The translations under genes and the position numbers were made by a program. This document shows, piece by piece, positions 37,975 through 47,394 of a stretch of DNA of 64,000 bases. The notes beneath the pieces were generated by a model. The model searched no databases. It was not told the origin of the DNA and saw only the letters and a program-made list of their open reading frames with translations. Within the stretch, counting starts at the first letter, position 1; every line of letters begins with the position of its first letter. This stretch comes from Ancylobacter sonchi (GTDB lineage: Bacteria; Pseudomonadota; Alphaproteobacteria; Rhizobiales; Xanthobacteraceae), in assembly GCF_018390695.1 (NCBI RefSeq), contig NZ_JAHBGF010000012.1:1-64000 (forward strand). The letters are read 5' to 3'.

Positions 37975-38757
37975 TCAGAACTGGCGGGCCACCATCATCT
38001 TCTTGATCTCGGCGATCGCCTTGGCCGGGTTCAGCCCCTTCGGGCAGGCCTTGGCGCAGTTCATGATGGTGTGGCAGCGATAGAGCCGGAACGGATCCTC
38101 GAGGTCGTCGAGCCGCTCGCCGGTCGCCTCGTCGCGACTGTCGATCAGCCAGCGATAGGCCTGCAGCAGCGCCGCCGGGCCGAGATAGCGGTCGCCGTTC
38201 CACCAGTAGCTCGGGCAGGAGGTCGAGCAGCAGGCGCACAGGATGCACTCATAGAGCCCGTCGAGCTTCTCGCGATCCTGGCGGCCCTGCGGCCATTCCT
38301 TCTCCGGCGCCGGGGTCTTGGTGTGCAGCCACGGCTCCACCGAGGCGTGCTGGGCGTAGAACTGGGTGAGGTCCGGCACCAAGTCCTTCACCACCGGCAT
38401 GTGCGGCAGCGGGTAGATGTTGACCGACTTCGCCGTCACGTCGTCCATGCTCTTCAGGCAGGCCAGCGTGTTGGTGCCGTCGATATTCATCGCGCAGGAG
38501 CCGCAGATGCCTTCGCGGCAGGAGCGGCGGAAGGTCAGCGTCGGGTCGATCTTGTTCTTGATGTAGATGAGGCCGTCGAGAACCATCGGCCCGCAATCGT
38601 CGCGGTCGACATAATAGGTGTCGACATGCGGATTCTTGCCGTCATCCGGGTTCCAGCGATAGATGCGGTACTCGGTCAGCCGGTTGGTGCCCTCCGGCTT
38701 CGGCCACACCGTGCCGGGAACGAGCTGCGAGTTCTTCGGAAGCGTGAGCTGGACCAT
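37975..38757 (-). CDS. sdhB: Succinate dehydrogenase iron-sulfur subunit
   Basis: A 260-aa subunit carrying electrons from SdhA to ubiquinone. All three cluster motifs are intact: [2Fe-2S] CREGICGSC with a downstream C in TLAC, [4Fe-4S] [11 protein letters not shown], and [3Fe-4S] [12 protein letters not shown]. It acts in complex II on the cytoplasmic face of the inner membrane. It is the last gene of sdhCDAB, 76 nt after sdhA. Confidence 0.96.
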   Translation of the reverse strand: MVQLTLPKNSQLVPGTVWPKPEGTNRLTEYRIYRWNPDDGKNPHVDTYYVDRDDCGPMVLDGLIYIKNKIDPTLTFRRSCREGICGSCAMNIDGTNTLACLKSMDDVTAKSVNIYPLPHMPVVKDLVPDLTQFYAQHASVEPWLHTKTPAPEKEWPQGRQDREKLDGLYECILCACCSTSCPSYWWNGDRYLGPAALLQAYRWLIDSRDEATGERLDDLEDPFRLYRCHTIMNCAKACPKGLNPAKAIAEIKKMMVARQF

Positions 38758-38833
38758 CTGGCCTTCATCCCTTTCCCGCGGCCGATGCCGCAGGCCTGTC
38801 GGTAATCTCGCGCGGCCGCTGCCGCAGGCTGGC

Positions 38834-40693
38834 TCAGTAGACCCGCTTGCGCGGCTCGATGTACTGGATGTCGTTCGACATGGTGTAGGTGTGCACCGGA
38901 CGGTCGTCGAGCCGCACCGCGCGGGTGTCGAAATCGACGAAGGCCAGCGTGTGCTTCATCCACTTGGCGTCGTCGCGATCAGGGAAATCCTCGCGGGCAT
39001 GGGCGCCGCGGCTCTCGGTACGCGCCGCCGCGCCTTCCATCGTCACCGAGGCGAGGCAGATCAGGTTGTCATATTCCAGCGTCTCGATGAGATCGGAATT
39101 CCACACCAGCGAGCGGTCGGTGACCTCGATGTCGTCGGTGCCGGCGAACACGTCGGCGATCAGCTTGCGGCCTTCCTGAAGCACCTCGCCGGTGCGGTAG
39201 ACCGCGCAGTTGTTCTGCATCACCTTCTGCATGGAAAGGCGCAGATCGGCGGTCGGCGTCGAGCCGGAAGCGTTGCGGAAATGGTCGAGCCGCGACAGGG
39301 CGAGCTCGGCCGAGTTGGCCGGCAGCTCGCGCTGCTTGTCGCCGGGGGTGAGCAGCTCGGCGCAGCGCAGCGCGGCGGCGCGGCCGAACACCACGAGATC
39401 GGTCAGCGAGTTGGAGCCGAGCCGGTTGGCGCCGTGGATCGACACGCAGGCGCATTCGCCTACCGCCATCAGGCCGGGCACCACATGGTCCGGATTGCCG
39501 TCCTTCTTGGTGACGACCTCGCCGTGGAAGTTCGTCGGGATGCCGCCCATGTTGTAATGGACGGTCGGCAGCACCGGGATCGGCTCCTTGGTCACGTCGA
39601 CACCGGCGAAGATCTTCGCGCTCTCGGAGATGCCCGGCAGGCGCTCATGCAGGATCGCCGGGTCGAGATGGTCGAGGTGCAGGAAGATGTGGTCCTTGTT
39701 CTTGCCGACGCCGCGGCCCTCGCGGATCTCCATGGTCATGGAGCGCGAGACGACGTCGCGCGAGGCGAGGTCCTTGGCGGAAGGCGCGTAGCGCTCCATG
39801 AAGCGCTCACCCTCGGAATTGGTGAGGTAGCCGCCCTCGCCGCGCGCGCCCTCGGTGATCAGGCAGCCCGAGCCGTAGATGCCGGTCGGGTGGAACTGCA
39901 CGAACTCCATGTCCTGCAGAGGCAGGCCGGCGCGCAGCACCATGGCGTTGCCGTCGCCGGTGCAGGTATGGGCGGAGGTCGCCGAGAAATAGGCGCGGCC
40001 ATAGCCGCCGGTGGCGAGGATCACCGTCTGCGCCCGGAAGCGGTGGATGGTGCCGTCGTCCATCTTCAGCGCGACGATGCCGCGGCAGCGGCCGTCCTCG
40101 TCCATGATCAGGTCGAGGGCGAAATACTCGATGAAGAACTCGGCCGAGTGCTTCAGCGCCGCGCCGTACAGCGTGTGCAGGATGGCGTGGCCGGTACGGT
40201 CGGCGGCGGCGCAGGTGCGTTGCGCCGGGGTCTTGCCGTAGTCGATGGTCATGCCGCCGAACGGGCGCTGGTAGATCTTGCCGGCCTCGGTGCGCGAGAA
40301 CGGCACGCCCCAGTGCTCCAGCTCGTAGACGGCAGCCGGCGCGTGGCGCACCAGATATTCGATGGCGTCCTGGTCGCCCAGCCAGTCCGACCCCTTCACG
40401 GTGTCGTACATGTGGTAGCGCCAGTCGTCGACGCCCATATTGCCGAGCGAGGCGGCGATGCCGCCCTGCGCCGCCACGGTGTGCGAGCGGGTCGGGAACA
40501 CCTTGGTGACGCAGGCGGTGCGCAGCCCGGCTTCCGAGCAGCCGACCACCGCGCGAAGGCCGGCGCCGCCGGCGCCCACCACCACCACGTCATAGGTGTG
40601 GTCGATGATCGGATAGGCGCCGTTCAGATAGGCCGCCTTCGGGTCGGCGGAACCGTTGGCGGCAGAACCGTTGGCGGAATGGGTCTCGGCCAT
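38834..40693 (-). CDS. sdhA: Succinate dehydrogenase flavoprotein subunit
   Basis: A 619-aa FAD subunit that oxidises succinate to fumarate. The dinucleotide fold is [12 protein letters not shown], and the His that covalently binds FAD is in [10 protein letters not shown]. Substrate and FAD signatures [21 protein letters not shown], best read from TEGARGEGG, and the capping-domain region are present. The C-terminus is the usual RKRVY type. It starts 5 nt after the sdhD stop. Confidence 0.96.
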   Translation of the reverse strand: MAETHSANGSAANGSADPKAAYLNGAYPIIDHTYDVVVVGAGGAGLRAVVGCSEAGLRTACVTKVFPTRSHTVAAQGGIAASLGNMGVDDWRYHMYDTVKGSDWLGDQDAIEYLVRHAPAAVYELEHWGVPFSRTEAGKIYQRPFGGMTIDYGKTPAQRTCAAADRTGHAILHTLYGAALKHSAEFFIEYFALDLIMDEDGRCRGIVALKMDDGTIHRFRAQTVILATGGYGRAYFSATSAHTCTGDGNAMVLRAGLPLQDMEFVQFHPTGIYGSGCLITEGARGEGGYLTNSEGERFMERYAPSAKDLASRDVVSRSMTMEIREGRGVGKNKDHIFLHLDHLDPAILHERLPGISESAKIFAGVDVTKEPIPVLPTVHYNMGGIPTNFHGEVVTKKDGNPDHVVPGLMAVGECACVSIHGANRLGSNSLTDLVVFGRAAALRCAELLTPGDKQRELPANSAELALSRLDHFRNASGSTPTADLRLSMQKVMQNNCAVYRTGEVLQEGRKLIADVFAGTDDIEVTDRSLVWNSDLIETLEYDNLICLASVTMEGAAARTESRGAHAREDFPDRDDAKWMKHTLAFVDFDTRAVRLDDRPVHTYTMSNDIQYIEPRKRVY

Positions 40694-40698
40694 GGGAG

Positions 40699-41106
40699 CT
40701 AGCCTCCGAAGCTGATCTTGAGGATCGCGAACACCCCGGCGCAGCCCATGGCAGCGCAGAAGAAGGTGTTGCCGACCAGAGCGAGCACCTTGGCGCCCTC
40801 GTTATGGACATAGTCCTCGATCACCACCTGCATGCCCGCCCGCATGTGGGTGGTGATGGAGACGATGGCGAGGAGGAGGATGATCGCCACGATCGGCTGG
40901 CCGATGGTGGCCAGCACCCGCTCGGGAGGCTCGCCGGCGACGCAGACCAGCACGGCGAGAAACGCGAGGGTCAGCGGCACGTTGGCGAGCGCGGTCACGC
41001 GCTGCAGCCAGAAATGATGGGTGCCGGAATGCGCGGCGCCGAGGCCGGCGACGCGGCGGCGCACCGTGCGCAGCGAGGAGCCCGGGAATTCGGAAGATCC
41101 GCTCAT
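40699..41106 (-). CDS. sdhD: Succinate dehydrogenase membrane anchor SdhD
   Basis: A 135-aa anchor with three membrane helices. [16 protein letters not shown] opens the first helix, and [15 protein letters not shown] contains the probable haem ligand His and the quinone-site Tyr. With SdhC it binds haem b and ubiquinone. It lies 4 nt after the sdhC stop and 5 nt before sdhA. Confidence 0.92.
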   Translation of the reverse strand: MSGSSEFPGSSLRTVRRRVAGLGAAHSGTHHFWLQRVTALANVPLTLAFLAVLVCVAGEPPERVLATIGQPIVAIILLLAIVSITTHMRAGMQVVIEDYVHNEGAKVLALVGNTFFCAAMGCAGVFAILKISFGG

Positions 41107-41110
41107 GAGT

Positions 41111-41512
41111 TCAGCCCTTCACCACGAAGATGACGACCCAGAGCAGCACGGTCAGCGCGATCGAGCCGCCGACGGTCAGCTTGGCGAGCAGTTCGCGCGC
41201 CTCGGGGCCGAAGCCGCGGCCGGTGTCCCAGATGAAATGGCGCAGGCCGCCCAGCATGTGGTGCAGCATCGCCCAGCTGAAGCCGAACAGCACGACAAGG
41301 CCGATCCAGCTGCCATAGACGGCGTTCACCGTCGCAAAGGTGCTGGGGGAGCTTGCCGCCGCCACCAGCCACACGACCAACAGGAAGGTGCCGAAATAGA
41401 GAGCCACGCCGGTAATTCGGTGCACGATGGACATCATCATCGTGAGCATCGGCCGGTAAATCTGGAGATGCGGCGAAAGCGGCCGCCGGGCAGCGCCGTG
41501 CATATCGGACAT
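41111..41512 (-). CDS. sdhC: Succinate dehydrogenase cytochrome b556 subunit SdhC
   Basis: A 133-aa membrane subunit. The family signature RPLSPHLQIYRP and HRITGVALYFG at the first helix are clear, and the haem-ligand region reads LHHMLGGLRHFIWD. Three helices are expected. It is the first gene of the sdhCDAB operon, with the promoter candidate 70-100 nt upstream. Confidence 0.94.
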   Translation of the reverse strand: MSDMHGAARRPLSPHLQIYRPMLTMMMSIVHRITGVALYFGTFLLVVWLVAAASSPSTFATVNAVYGSWIGLVVLFGFSWAMLHHMLGGLRHFIWDTGRGFGPEARELLAKLTVGGSIALTVLLWVVIFVVKG

Positions 41513-41584
41513 TGCGAGGTCCTTCAGTCTATGCGGAGTGCGTAGCGGAAACGATAGCAGTTCGCAATCATTCCAAAGGCGACG

Positions 41585-41613
41585 TCTATAGGTTTTTGGG
41601 TGCGTCGCAGCAA
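41585..41613 (-). promoter_or_regulatory. Putative sdh operon promoter
   Basis: On the minus strand TTGCTG (41608-41613), a 17-nt spacer and TATAGA (41585-41590) are followed by a leader of about 65 nt to sdhC. The -10 is good and the -35 weak. Confidence 0.5.
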
Positions 41614-41748
41614 GGGCAACCTAGCGATGCCGGACGCTCTTGTCAGGAGGCAATCGCGCCGGTCATGGACCATTAACCATCTTTGCCATCTAATTGACGG
41701 AATGGCGGCGTCAATGACCGCCGAATGGTGGCGTGAGCGAGGACCGGC

Positions 41749-42909
41749 ATGCGGCGTGCGTGTTTTGCCCGACTGTCGGGACTTGGCCGATTTTGTGTTG
41801 CCGTCATGGCCCTGCTGCTGGCGCCGGCTCTGCTGGGGCCGTTCGCGACTGCGCAGGCGCAGCAGCGTTCCATCGCGTTCCAGGGCACGACGCGCGATTA
41901 CATCCTGCATGTTCCGAAGAATCTGCCGCCCGGCCCGCGCCCGCTGGTCATCGCGCTGCACGGCGCGTTGCAGCCGGCCGGTATCATGCAGCGCTATCTC
42001 GATCTTGACGCGGTGGCCGACCGCGAAGGCTTCGTCGTCGCCTATCCCAAGGGCATCAACCTGATCTGGAACGACGGCCGCTCCTCGGTCGCCGGCTTCC
42101 TGCCGATCCTCGACGCCCGCGACGATGCCGGCTTCGTGCTGGCGGTACGCGACGAGCTCGTCGCCCAGGGGCTGGCCGATCCCGGCCGCGCCTATCTGAT
42201 GGGCTTCTCCAATGGCGGCTTCCTCACCGCCTTCGTCGCCTGCCGGCATGCCGACGCCTTTGCCGCCTTCGCCACCATGATGATGACGGTGCCGGTCGGC
42301 TATGCGGAAACCTGCCGGCCGTCGAAGCCGGTGCCGATCCTGATGATGAACGGCACCTACGATCCCATCGTGCCGATGTTCGGCCGCCCGACACCCGGCG
42401 CCCGGCTGATGTCGGCCCGCGACAGCGCCGAGCTGTTCGCCCGCATCGACCGCTGCGCCTCCTCGCAGGCCAGCCAGCTGCCGAGCGCCCGCATCGTCCG
42501 TTACGACAGCTGCGCCGGCGGCGCGACGGTCGCCTATTACGAGATCGACGGCGGCCACCAGCCGCCCGCCCAGTCGGTCGATGCCGGCGACGCCTTCGCC
42601 GCGCTGCTGCTCGGGCCGCGCCGCAGCGGCCTCGACGCGCCGAACGAGATCTGGGCCTTCTTCAAGCGCTACGGCACGCCGGCCCAGCCGGAAGCGCTGC
42701 CGGATGCCGGCGTGCTCGTCACCGTCAATGGCGTGGCGGGCAGCCGCCTCGCCGCCGCCGAGCCGATGCCGCTGCGCCCCGGCAAGCCTGCGGCCGGCAA
42801 GCCCACCTCGGGCACCTCCGCCTCAAGCACCCCTGCCGCCGCCACGCTCGCCAGCGTGCCGCTGCCGATGGCCTCGCCGCTGCGCCGCAAGGCCGCCAGC
42901 GCCGAATGA
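41749..42909 (+). CDS. Secreted PHB-depolymerase-like esterase (LpqC family)
   Basis: A 386-aa alpha/beta hydrolase with a signal peptide cleaved near AQA (residue 38). PLVIALHGAL forms the oxyanion region. The nucleophile S154 sits in GFSNGG, the acid is probably in NGTYDPIVP, and the His in DGGHQPP. This is the polyhydroxybutyrate-depolymerase/feruloyl-esterase-like family; the true substrate could be another ester. The last ~65 residues are a Pro/Ala/Ser-rich tail. An upstream alternative start was not found. Confidence 0.85.
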   Translation: MRRACFARLSGLGRFCVAVMALLLAPALLGPFATAQAQQRSIAFQGTTRDYILHVPKNLPPGPRPLVIALHGALQPAGIMQRYLDLDAVADREGFVVAYPKGINLIWNDGRSSVAGFLPILDARDDAGFVLAVRDELVAQGLADPGRAYLMGFSNGGFLTAFVACRHADAFAAFATMMMTVPVGYAETCRPSKPVPILMMNGTYDPIVPMFGRPTPGARLMSARDSAELFARIDRCASSQASQLPSARIVRYDSCAGGATVAYYEIDGGHQPPAQSVDAGDAFAALLLGPRRSGLDAPNEIWAFFKRYGTPAQPEALPDAGVLVTVNGVAGSRLAAAEPMPLRPGKPAAGKPTSGTSASSTPAAATLASVPLPMASPLRRKAASAE

Positions 42910-43102
42910 CCCTCCAGCACGGCGTGAACGCCGGCACGGAATGCCCCGCCGGCGCATAATGAGCGCAGGAAAGCGGCCCCTCGCCTTGGTTTCGCCGCGA
43001 GACGGCGATTTACATCCTGCACGACGCTGACGCGTCGGCGAGAATCGCCTCGGGCCATCGCCTCGGGTCGAGGCATCATCGCGGGTTAAGTGTCGCGTCG
43101 GG

Positions 43103-43131
43103 TTGACGTTGCGCGGCCGGGGCGGCATCGT
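43103..43131 (+). promoter_or_regulatory. Candidate promoter in the gap before the M23 gene
   Basis: The 331-nt gap 42910-43240 contains TTGACG (43103-43108), 17 nt, then CATCGT (43126-43131). It is a plausible but weak promoter about 110 nt before the M23 start. Nothing coding and no strong repeat were seen in the rest of the gap. Confidence 0.4.
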
Positions 43132-43240
43132 CCGGCCCGCCGCCGATCCGGCGGCAACGAGACATCGACGTCCGGGCCAGCGGACGCGGAATTTCTGAGT
43201 GGCGGCCCAGGGAGCGCCGCGAACACGGGGATAGGATCTG

Positions 43241-45229
43241 TTGGAGACGCGGCTCGGACCAAACGGCCTGCGGCGCTGGCGCGGCGCGGCGTTCGATCTC
43301 GGCGACGAGCCTCCGCTGGGCGTTGACGGCGACACCGAGGAGCCGATCAACCGCCGCCGTATCTCCATACGCTGGCTGATGGCCACCCTGCTCACCGGCA
43401 TTTGCGGCGCTGCGCTGATGGGCGGCGCGGTCTATGCCGCGCTCGACAACGAGGTCTATCGCTTCGCCCAGTCGCCCGAGACGGTGCGCTCCGCCCTGCG
43501 CGGCGCACTGGCCGCCGGCGAGCGCCCGTCCAACGTCGCCCGCAAGGGCGACCGCATGTCGATCATCAGCGAGAGCTTCAACGCCCGCCAGACGCTGCGC
43601 CTGTCCACCACCACCCGCGACGGCGACCGCGAGGTGATCAAGGTGCGCGCGGTGACGCGGGTGAACACCAATCTCGCCCAGTCGGTCACCTCGGTATCGG
43701 CCGACGTGCCGCGCTTCAACCCGGCCAAGCTGATCGCCGACACTTCTTCCGACGACCAGGACGACGACACGCCGCAGGCCGAGCCCACCGGCGAGCTCAC
43801 TTTGACGATGCGCGACCTCGGCAGCCTGCCGCCTTCCACCAAGTTCGCGGCCGAGCTGTCGATGGAAGACGTGCTGATGAAGGTGCGCGAGACCGCCGAG
43901 TTCAGCATGCCGCTCGCCGAGGCGACGATGCCGGCGCTGGCGAGCTTCGGCGGCGGCGCCCTCGGCTACGCGCCCGCCAACGTCCCGGCCGATCCGACCG
44001 CGCTCGCCAATGCCCCGGACAATATGAGCGCCTTCGGCAAGGCGTCCGGCGAGGCGTCCGGCGGCAATGAATGGACCGAGCGCGCCGTCGTCACCAAGAA
44101 GGGCGACAGCATCGCCTCCATCCTCAAGGATCTCGGCGTCGCCGAGGTGTCCGCCAAGGCGGCGGCGGCGGCCTTCGCCACCCCGGAACTGCGCGGCCAG
44201 CTCACCCCCGGCCTGCGGCTGCGGGTGCTGCTCGACCCGTCGGGCGGCGCCACGGTGCCGCTGCGCGTCGGGGTGTTCAGCGACCAGGGCCACGAGGGCA
44301 CCATCGCGCTGTCCGACATGGGCACCTTCCTGCCGGTGGAGGAGCCCAACGACGTCGAGGTCGCCGACCTCCCCTCCGACGATTCCGACGAGGATGGCGG
44401 CGGGCGCGGCGGCATCACCCTCTATGAGAGCATCTGGGAGACCGCGCTGCGCCACGACGTGCCGCGCCCGGTCATCGAAAACCTGATCCGCATCTATTCC
44501 TTCGACGTCGACTTCCAGCGCCGGGTGCGCTCGGGCGACAGCTTCGAGGTGCTGTTCGATCCCGAGGAAGGCGGCGGGACCGCCGGCGTGCTCTATGCCG
44601 GGCTCACCATCGGCGGCGAGGAGCGGCGCTACTACCGCTACCAGACCCCCGACGACAACCTGCTCGACTTCTATGACGAGACCGGCAAGAGCGCGAAGAA
44701 GTTCCTGGTCCGCAAGCCGATCGCCGGCGGCACGCTGCGCTCCGGCTTCGGCATGCGCCGCCACCCGATCCTCGGCTTCTCTCGCATGCATTCCGGCGTC
44801 GACTGGGCCGACCGGGTCGGCACGCCGATCTACGCCGCCGGCAACGGCATCATCCGGAAGGCCGGCTGGAGCTCGGGCTATGGCCGCCATACCGAGATCC
44901 AGCACGCCAACGGTTATGTGACCACCTATTCGCACCAGTCCGGCTTCGCCAAGGGCATCCGCGAGGGCGTGCGGGTGCGCCAGGGCCAGCTGATCGGCTA
45001 TCTCGGCTCCTCCGGTCTCTCCACCGGCCCGCATCTGCATTACGAGGTGCTGGTGAACGGCCGCTTCGTCGATCCGATGCGCGTGCGCCTGCCGCGCGGC
45101 CGCGCGCTCGACGGCAGGATCCTCGCCGATTTCTCCGGCGAGCGCACCCGCATCGACACGCTGCTCAACCACAGCCCCAGCCCCAAGGTCGCCGGCAATG
45201 CCAGCGACGGCAGCGACGACACCAACTGA
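43241..45229 (+). CDS. M23-family metallopeptidase (LytM-like murein endopeptidase)
   Basis: A 662-aa protein, probably starting at TTG. It has a cytoplasmic N-terminus, one membrane helix (WLMATLLTGICGAALMGGAVY region, residues ~47-67), a long periplasmic segment with an Asp-rich stretch, and a C-terminal LytM domain. Zinc ligands appear intact: His and Asp in MHSGVDW (~517-521) and HLH near residue 599. It should cut peptide cross-links in peptidoglycan. Related Rhizobiales proteins begin with the same short acidic cytoplasmic region, which supports the TTG start. Confidence 0.87.
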   Translation: METRLGPNGLRRWRGAAFDLGDEPPLGVDGDTEEPINRRRISIRWLMATLLTGICGAALMGGAVYAALDNEVYRFAQSPETVRSALRGALAAGERPSNVARKGDRMSIISESFNARQTLRLSTTTRDGDREVIKVRAVTRVNTNLAQSVTSVSADVPRFNPAKLIADTSSDDQDDDTPQAEPTGELTLTMRDLGSLPPSTKFAAELSMEDVLMKVRETAEFSMPLAEATMPALASFGGGALGYAPANVPADPTALANAPDNMSAFGKASGEASGGNEWTERAVVTKKGDSIASILKDLGVAEVSAKAAAAAFATPELRGQLTPGLRLRVLLDPSGGATVPLRVGVFSDQGHEGTIALSDMGTFLPVEEPNDVEVADLPSDDSDEDGGGRGGITLYESIWETALRHDVPRPVIENLIRIYSFDVDFQRRVRSGDSFEVLFDPEEGGGTAGVLYAGLTIGGEERRYYRYQTPDDNLLDFYDETGKSAKKFLVRKPIAGGTLRSGFGMRRHPILGFSRMHSGVDWADRVGTPIYAAGNGIIRKAGWSSGYGRHTEIQHANGYVTTYSHQSGFAKGIREGVRVRQGQLIGYLGSSGLSTGPHLHYEVLVNGRFVDPMRVRLPRGRALDGRILADFSGERTRIDTLLNHSPSPKVAGNASDGSDDTN

Positions 45230-45237
45230 GCCCCGCC

Positions 45238-45930
45238 ATGGTCACTCCCTTCGCGACCCCGCTCCTCGACGGCCCGCGCCTCGCCCCCCGCTCCGGCGGC
45301 GCGCCCGATTCGCTGGTGGTGCTGCTGCACGGCTACGGCGCCGATGGCCGCGACCTGATCGACCTCGGCGAATTGTGGGGCGAGAAGCTGCCGCGCACCG
45401 CCTTCGTGTCGCCGCACGCGCCGGAGCCGCTCGGCATCGCCCCGGTCGGCCGGCAATGGTTCGCCTATGTCGAGCGCAACGACCGCGAGCGCTGGGCCGG
45501 CGTGCAGGCCGCCCATGCCGCGCTCGACGGCTTCCTCGACGCCGAGCTCGCCCGCCACGGCCTGCCGCCGTCCCGCCTCGCGCTGGTCGGCTTCAGCCAG
45601 GGCACGATGATGGCGCTGCAGGTCGGCCTCGCCCGGCCGCAGCCGCTCGCCGGCATCCTCGGCTATTCCGGCCTGCATGTGACGCCGGAAGGCCGCGCGG
45701 GCGAGATCGCCGGCCCCGTGATCGCCAGCCACCCGCCGGTGCTACTCATCCATGGCGACGCCGACGAGGTGATCCCGCCGCAGGCGCTGCCGCGCTCGCT
45801 CGCCAGCCTGAAGGCGGCCGGCGTGCCGGTGCGCGGGCATCTGGCGCGCGGGCTCGGCCACGGCATCGATAGCGAGGGCCTGCTGCTCGGCGGCGCCTTC
45901 CTCGCCGAGCGCCTGCCATCGCTCGGCTGA
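45238..45930 (+). CDS. Phospholipase/carboxylesterase-family alpha/beta hydrolase
   Basis: A 230-aa cytoplasmic hydrolase of the YpfH/acyl-protein-thioesterase-like group. It shows VVLLHGYGADGRDL, SPHAPEP, the nucleophile in GFSQGTMMAL, the acid in IHGDADEVIP and the His in GLGHGID. The natural ester is unknown. It starts 8 nt after the M23 gene, so the two are probably co-transcribed, though no functional link is obvious. Confidence 0.87.
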   Translation: MVTPFATPLLDGPRLAPRSGGAPDSLVVLLHGYGADGRDLIDLGELWGEKLPRTAFVSPHAPEPLGIAPVGRQWFAYVERNDRERWAGVQAAHAALDGFLDAELARHGLPPSRLALVGFSQGTMMALQVGLARPQPLAGILGYSGLHVTPEGRAGEIAGPVIASHPPVLLIHGDADEVIPPQALPRSLASLKAAGVPVRGHLARGLGHGIDSEGLLLGGAFLAERLPSLG

Positions 45931-45986
45931 GCCGGCGCGGCGGGCCCTCTGGCTGCATTCGTGAAGGCGATGCCGCATCGCGGTGC

Positions 45987-46014
45987 TTCACAAGACTGAC
46001 ACGCTACATATAGA
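45987..46014 (+). promoter_or_regulatory. Candidate promoter for the HNH gene
   Basis: TTCACA (45987-45992), 16 nt, then TATAGA (46009-46014), about 60 nt before the start codon. Confidence 0.4.
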
Positions 46015-46076
46015 GTATCGCCGTGCGTCCCACGGCGCCCAGCCGTCGTGAGTCGCTCCGGTAAGGGAGCAAGTGC

Positions 46077-46634
46077 TTGACGGCGACTTTGTCCCCAGGT
46101 GCCTGGCCGGCCCTCGTGCTCAACGCGGATTACCGCCCGTTGAGCTATTACCCGCTCTCGGTCTGGTCATGGCAGGACGCCATCAAGGCGGTGTTCCTCG
46201 ACCGGGTGAACATCGTCGAATATTACGAGCGGCAGGTCTCCAGCGCCCAGTTCCAGATGCGGCTGCCGAGCGTCGTCTCGCTCAAGAGCTTCATCCGCCC
46301 GGCGCGCCAGCCGGCTTTCACCCGCTTCAACGTGTTCCTGCGCGACCGCTTCACCTGCCAGTACTGCGACTCGCGCGACGACCTCACCTTCGACCACGTC
46401 ATCCCGCGCTCGCGCGGTGGACTGACGACCTGGGAGAACGTCGTCGCCGCCTGCTCGCCCTGCAATCTGCGCAAGGGCAGCCTGATGCCGGCGGAGGCGA
46501 AGATGCTGCCGCGGCAGAAGCCGTTCCAGCCGGCGGTGTTCGACCTGCACCAGAACGGCCGGCACTTCCCGCCCAACTACCTGCATGAGAGCTGGGTCGA
46601 CTATCTCTACTGGGATACCGAGCTCGACCCGTAG
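46077..46634 (+). CDS. HNH endonuclease-domain protein
   Basis: A 185-aa protein with a C-terminal HNH nuclease fold. The zinc pair CQYC and CSPCN bracket the catalytic FDHVIPRSRGG, with ENVVAAC as the Asn-containing strand. The N-terminus (PALVLNADYRPLSYYPLSVW) is a conserved module seen in a family of stand-alone HNH proteins of alphaproteobacteria. The target is unknown; no methylase or phage gene is nearby, so a housekeeping DNA-related role is likelier than restriction. The start is a TTG preceded by AAGGGAG. Confidence 0.85.
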   Translation: MTATLSPGAWPALVLNADYRPLSYYPLSVWSWQDAIKAVFLDRVNIVEYYERQVSSAQFQMRLPSVVSLKSFIRPARQPAFTRFNVFLRDRFTCQYCDSRDDLTFDHVIPRSRGGLTTWENVVAACSPCNLRKGSLMPAEAKMLPRQKPFQPAVFDLHQNGRHFPPNYLHESWVDYLYWDTELDP

Positions 46635-46659
46635 GCCAGCCGCTCCTGCGCGACAGGCT

Positions 46660-46707
46660 CCCTCTCCCGATCGACGAGAGGGATGGGGCGAGCGGCCTTC
46701 GCCGCTC
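46660..46707. terminator. Twin hairpins between convergent genes
   Basis: CCCTCTC/GAGAGGG (46660-46682, 9-nt loop) and GAGCGGC/GCCGCTC (46690-46707, CTTC loop) lie between the HNH gene and the second dsbB gene. They probably terminate both. Confidence 0.55.
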
Positions 46708-46713
46708 CCACCC

Positions 46714-47238
46714 TCAGCGCCGGCGCACGCCCCACACCGCCACCAGCGTCAGCGTCGCGGCGATCAGCACGTTCCAGCCGGCGAGCGACAGGCCGAGGAA
46801 GCGCCACGGCGCCTCGTCGCAGCGCACCACCCGCGCCTGCTGGAGGTCCTGCAGCAGGTTGGCCGAGCCCGCCGCCGGGGCGGCTCCCGAGCAGGCGGTC
46901 GGTCCCTGCCACCAGTGCCATTCGACGCCGGCGTGATAGAGCGCCAGCCCGAAGCCGACCAGCATCAATAGGCCGAGCAGCGCCAGCCCGAACCGCGCCA
47001 ACCCGGCATGCCCCTGCCGCGCCACCAGTGCCACCGCCAGCCCCAGCGGCACGGCGGCGTAATAGGGCAGCCGCTGCTCCAGGCAGAGCGGGCACGGCGC
47101 CAGCCCGATCACCAGCTGGAAGAACCAGGCGCCGGCGAGCGTCGCCGCCGCGCCGGCCGCGATGATCAGCGGGGCGAGCGCCAGCGGGCGGCGGGAGGAA
47201 GCGGGGGCATCGAGGCTGGACATATCGGGATTCGGCAT
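46714..47238 (-). CDS. DsbB-family disulfide bond formation protein (copy 2)
   Basis: A 174-aa four-helix membrane protein. The first redox pair is CPLC in GLAPCPLCLEQRLPY. The second is a widely spaced pair, C in PTACSG and C in VVRCDEAPWRF, as in classical alphaproteobacterial DsbB. It should pass electrons from a DsbA to quinone. Starts at 47238 or 47223 are possible. It differs from the DUF5993-linked copy in its second loop, so the two may serve different oxidants. Confidence 0.88.
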   Translation of the reverse strand: MPNPDMSSLDAPASSRRPLALAPLIIAAGAAATLAGAWFFQLVIGLAPCPLCLEQRLPYYAAVPLGLAVALVARQGHAGLARFGLALLGLLMLVGFGLALYHAGVEWHWWQGPTACSGAAPAAGSANLLQDLQQARVVRCDEAPWRFLGLSLAGWNVLIAATLTLVAVWGVRRR

Positions 47239-47394
47239 CTCGGGCTCCGCGAACAAGCGAGCCTTCCTTAAAGCCGTTTTGGCCGCCGGGAAATCGCCTT
47301 CGCGACCAGAAACCCGTGCAATTCCAGCGCACCGACGGCGACACGGCATCTGCGGCGATCACAGTTTGGCGAACACGCCGTGGCGCGAGCCACC

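Noticed and set aside
41673-41680. TTAACCAT as a CtrA half-site
   Set aside because: No second TTAA at the required 7-nt spacing, and a single 8-mer is weak evidence.
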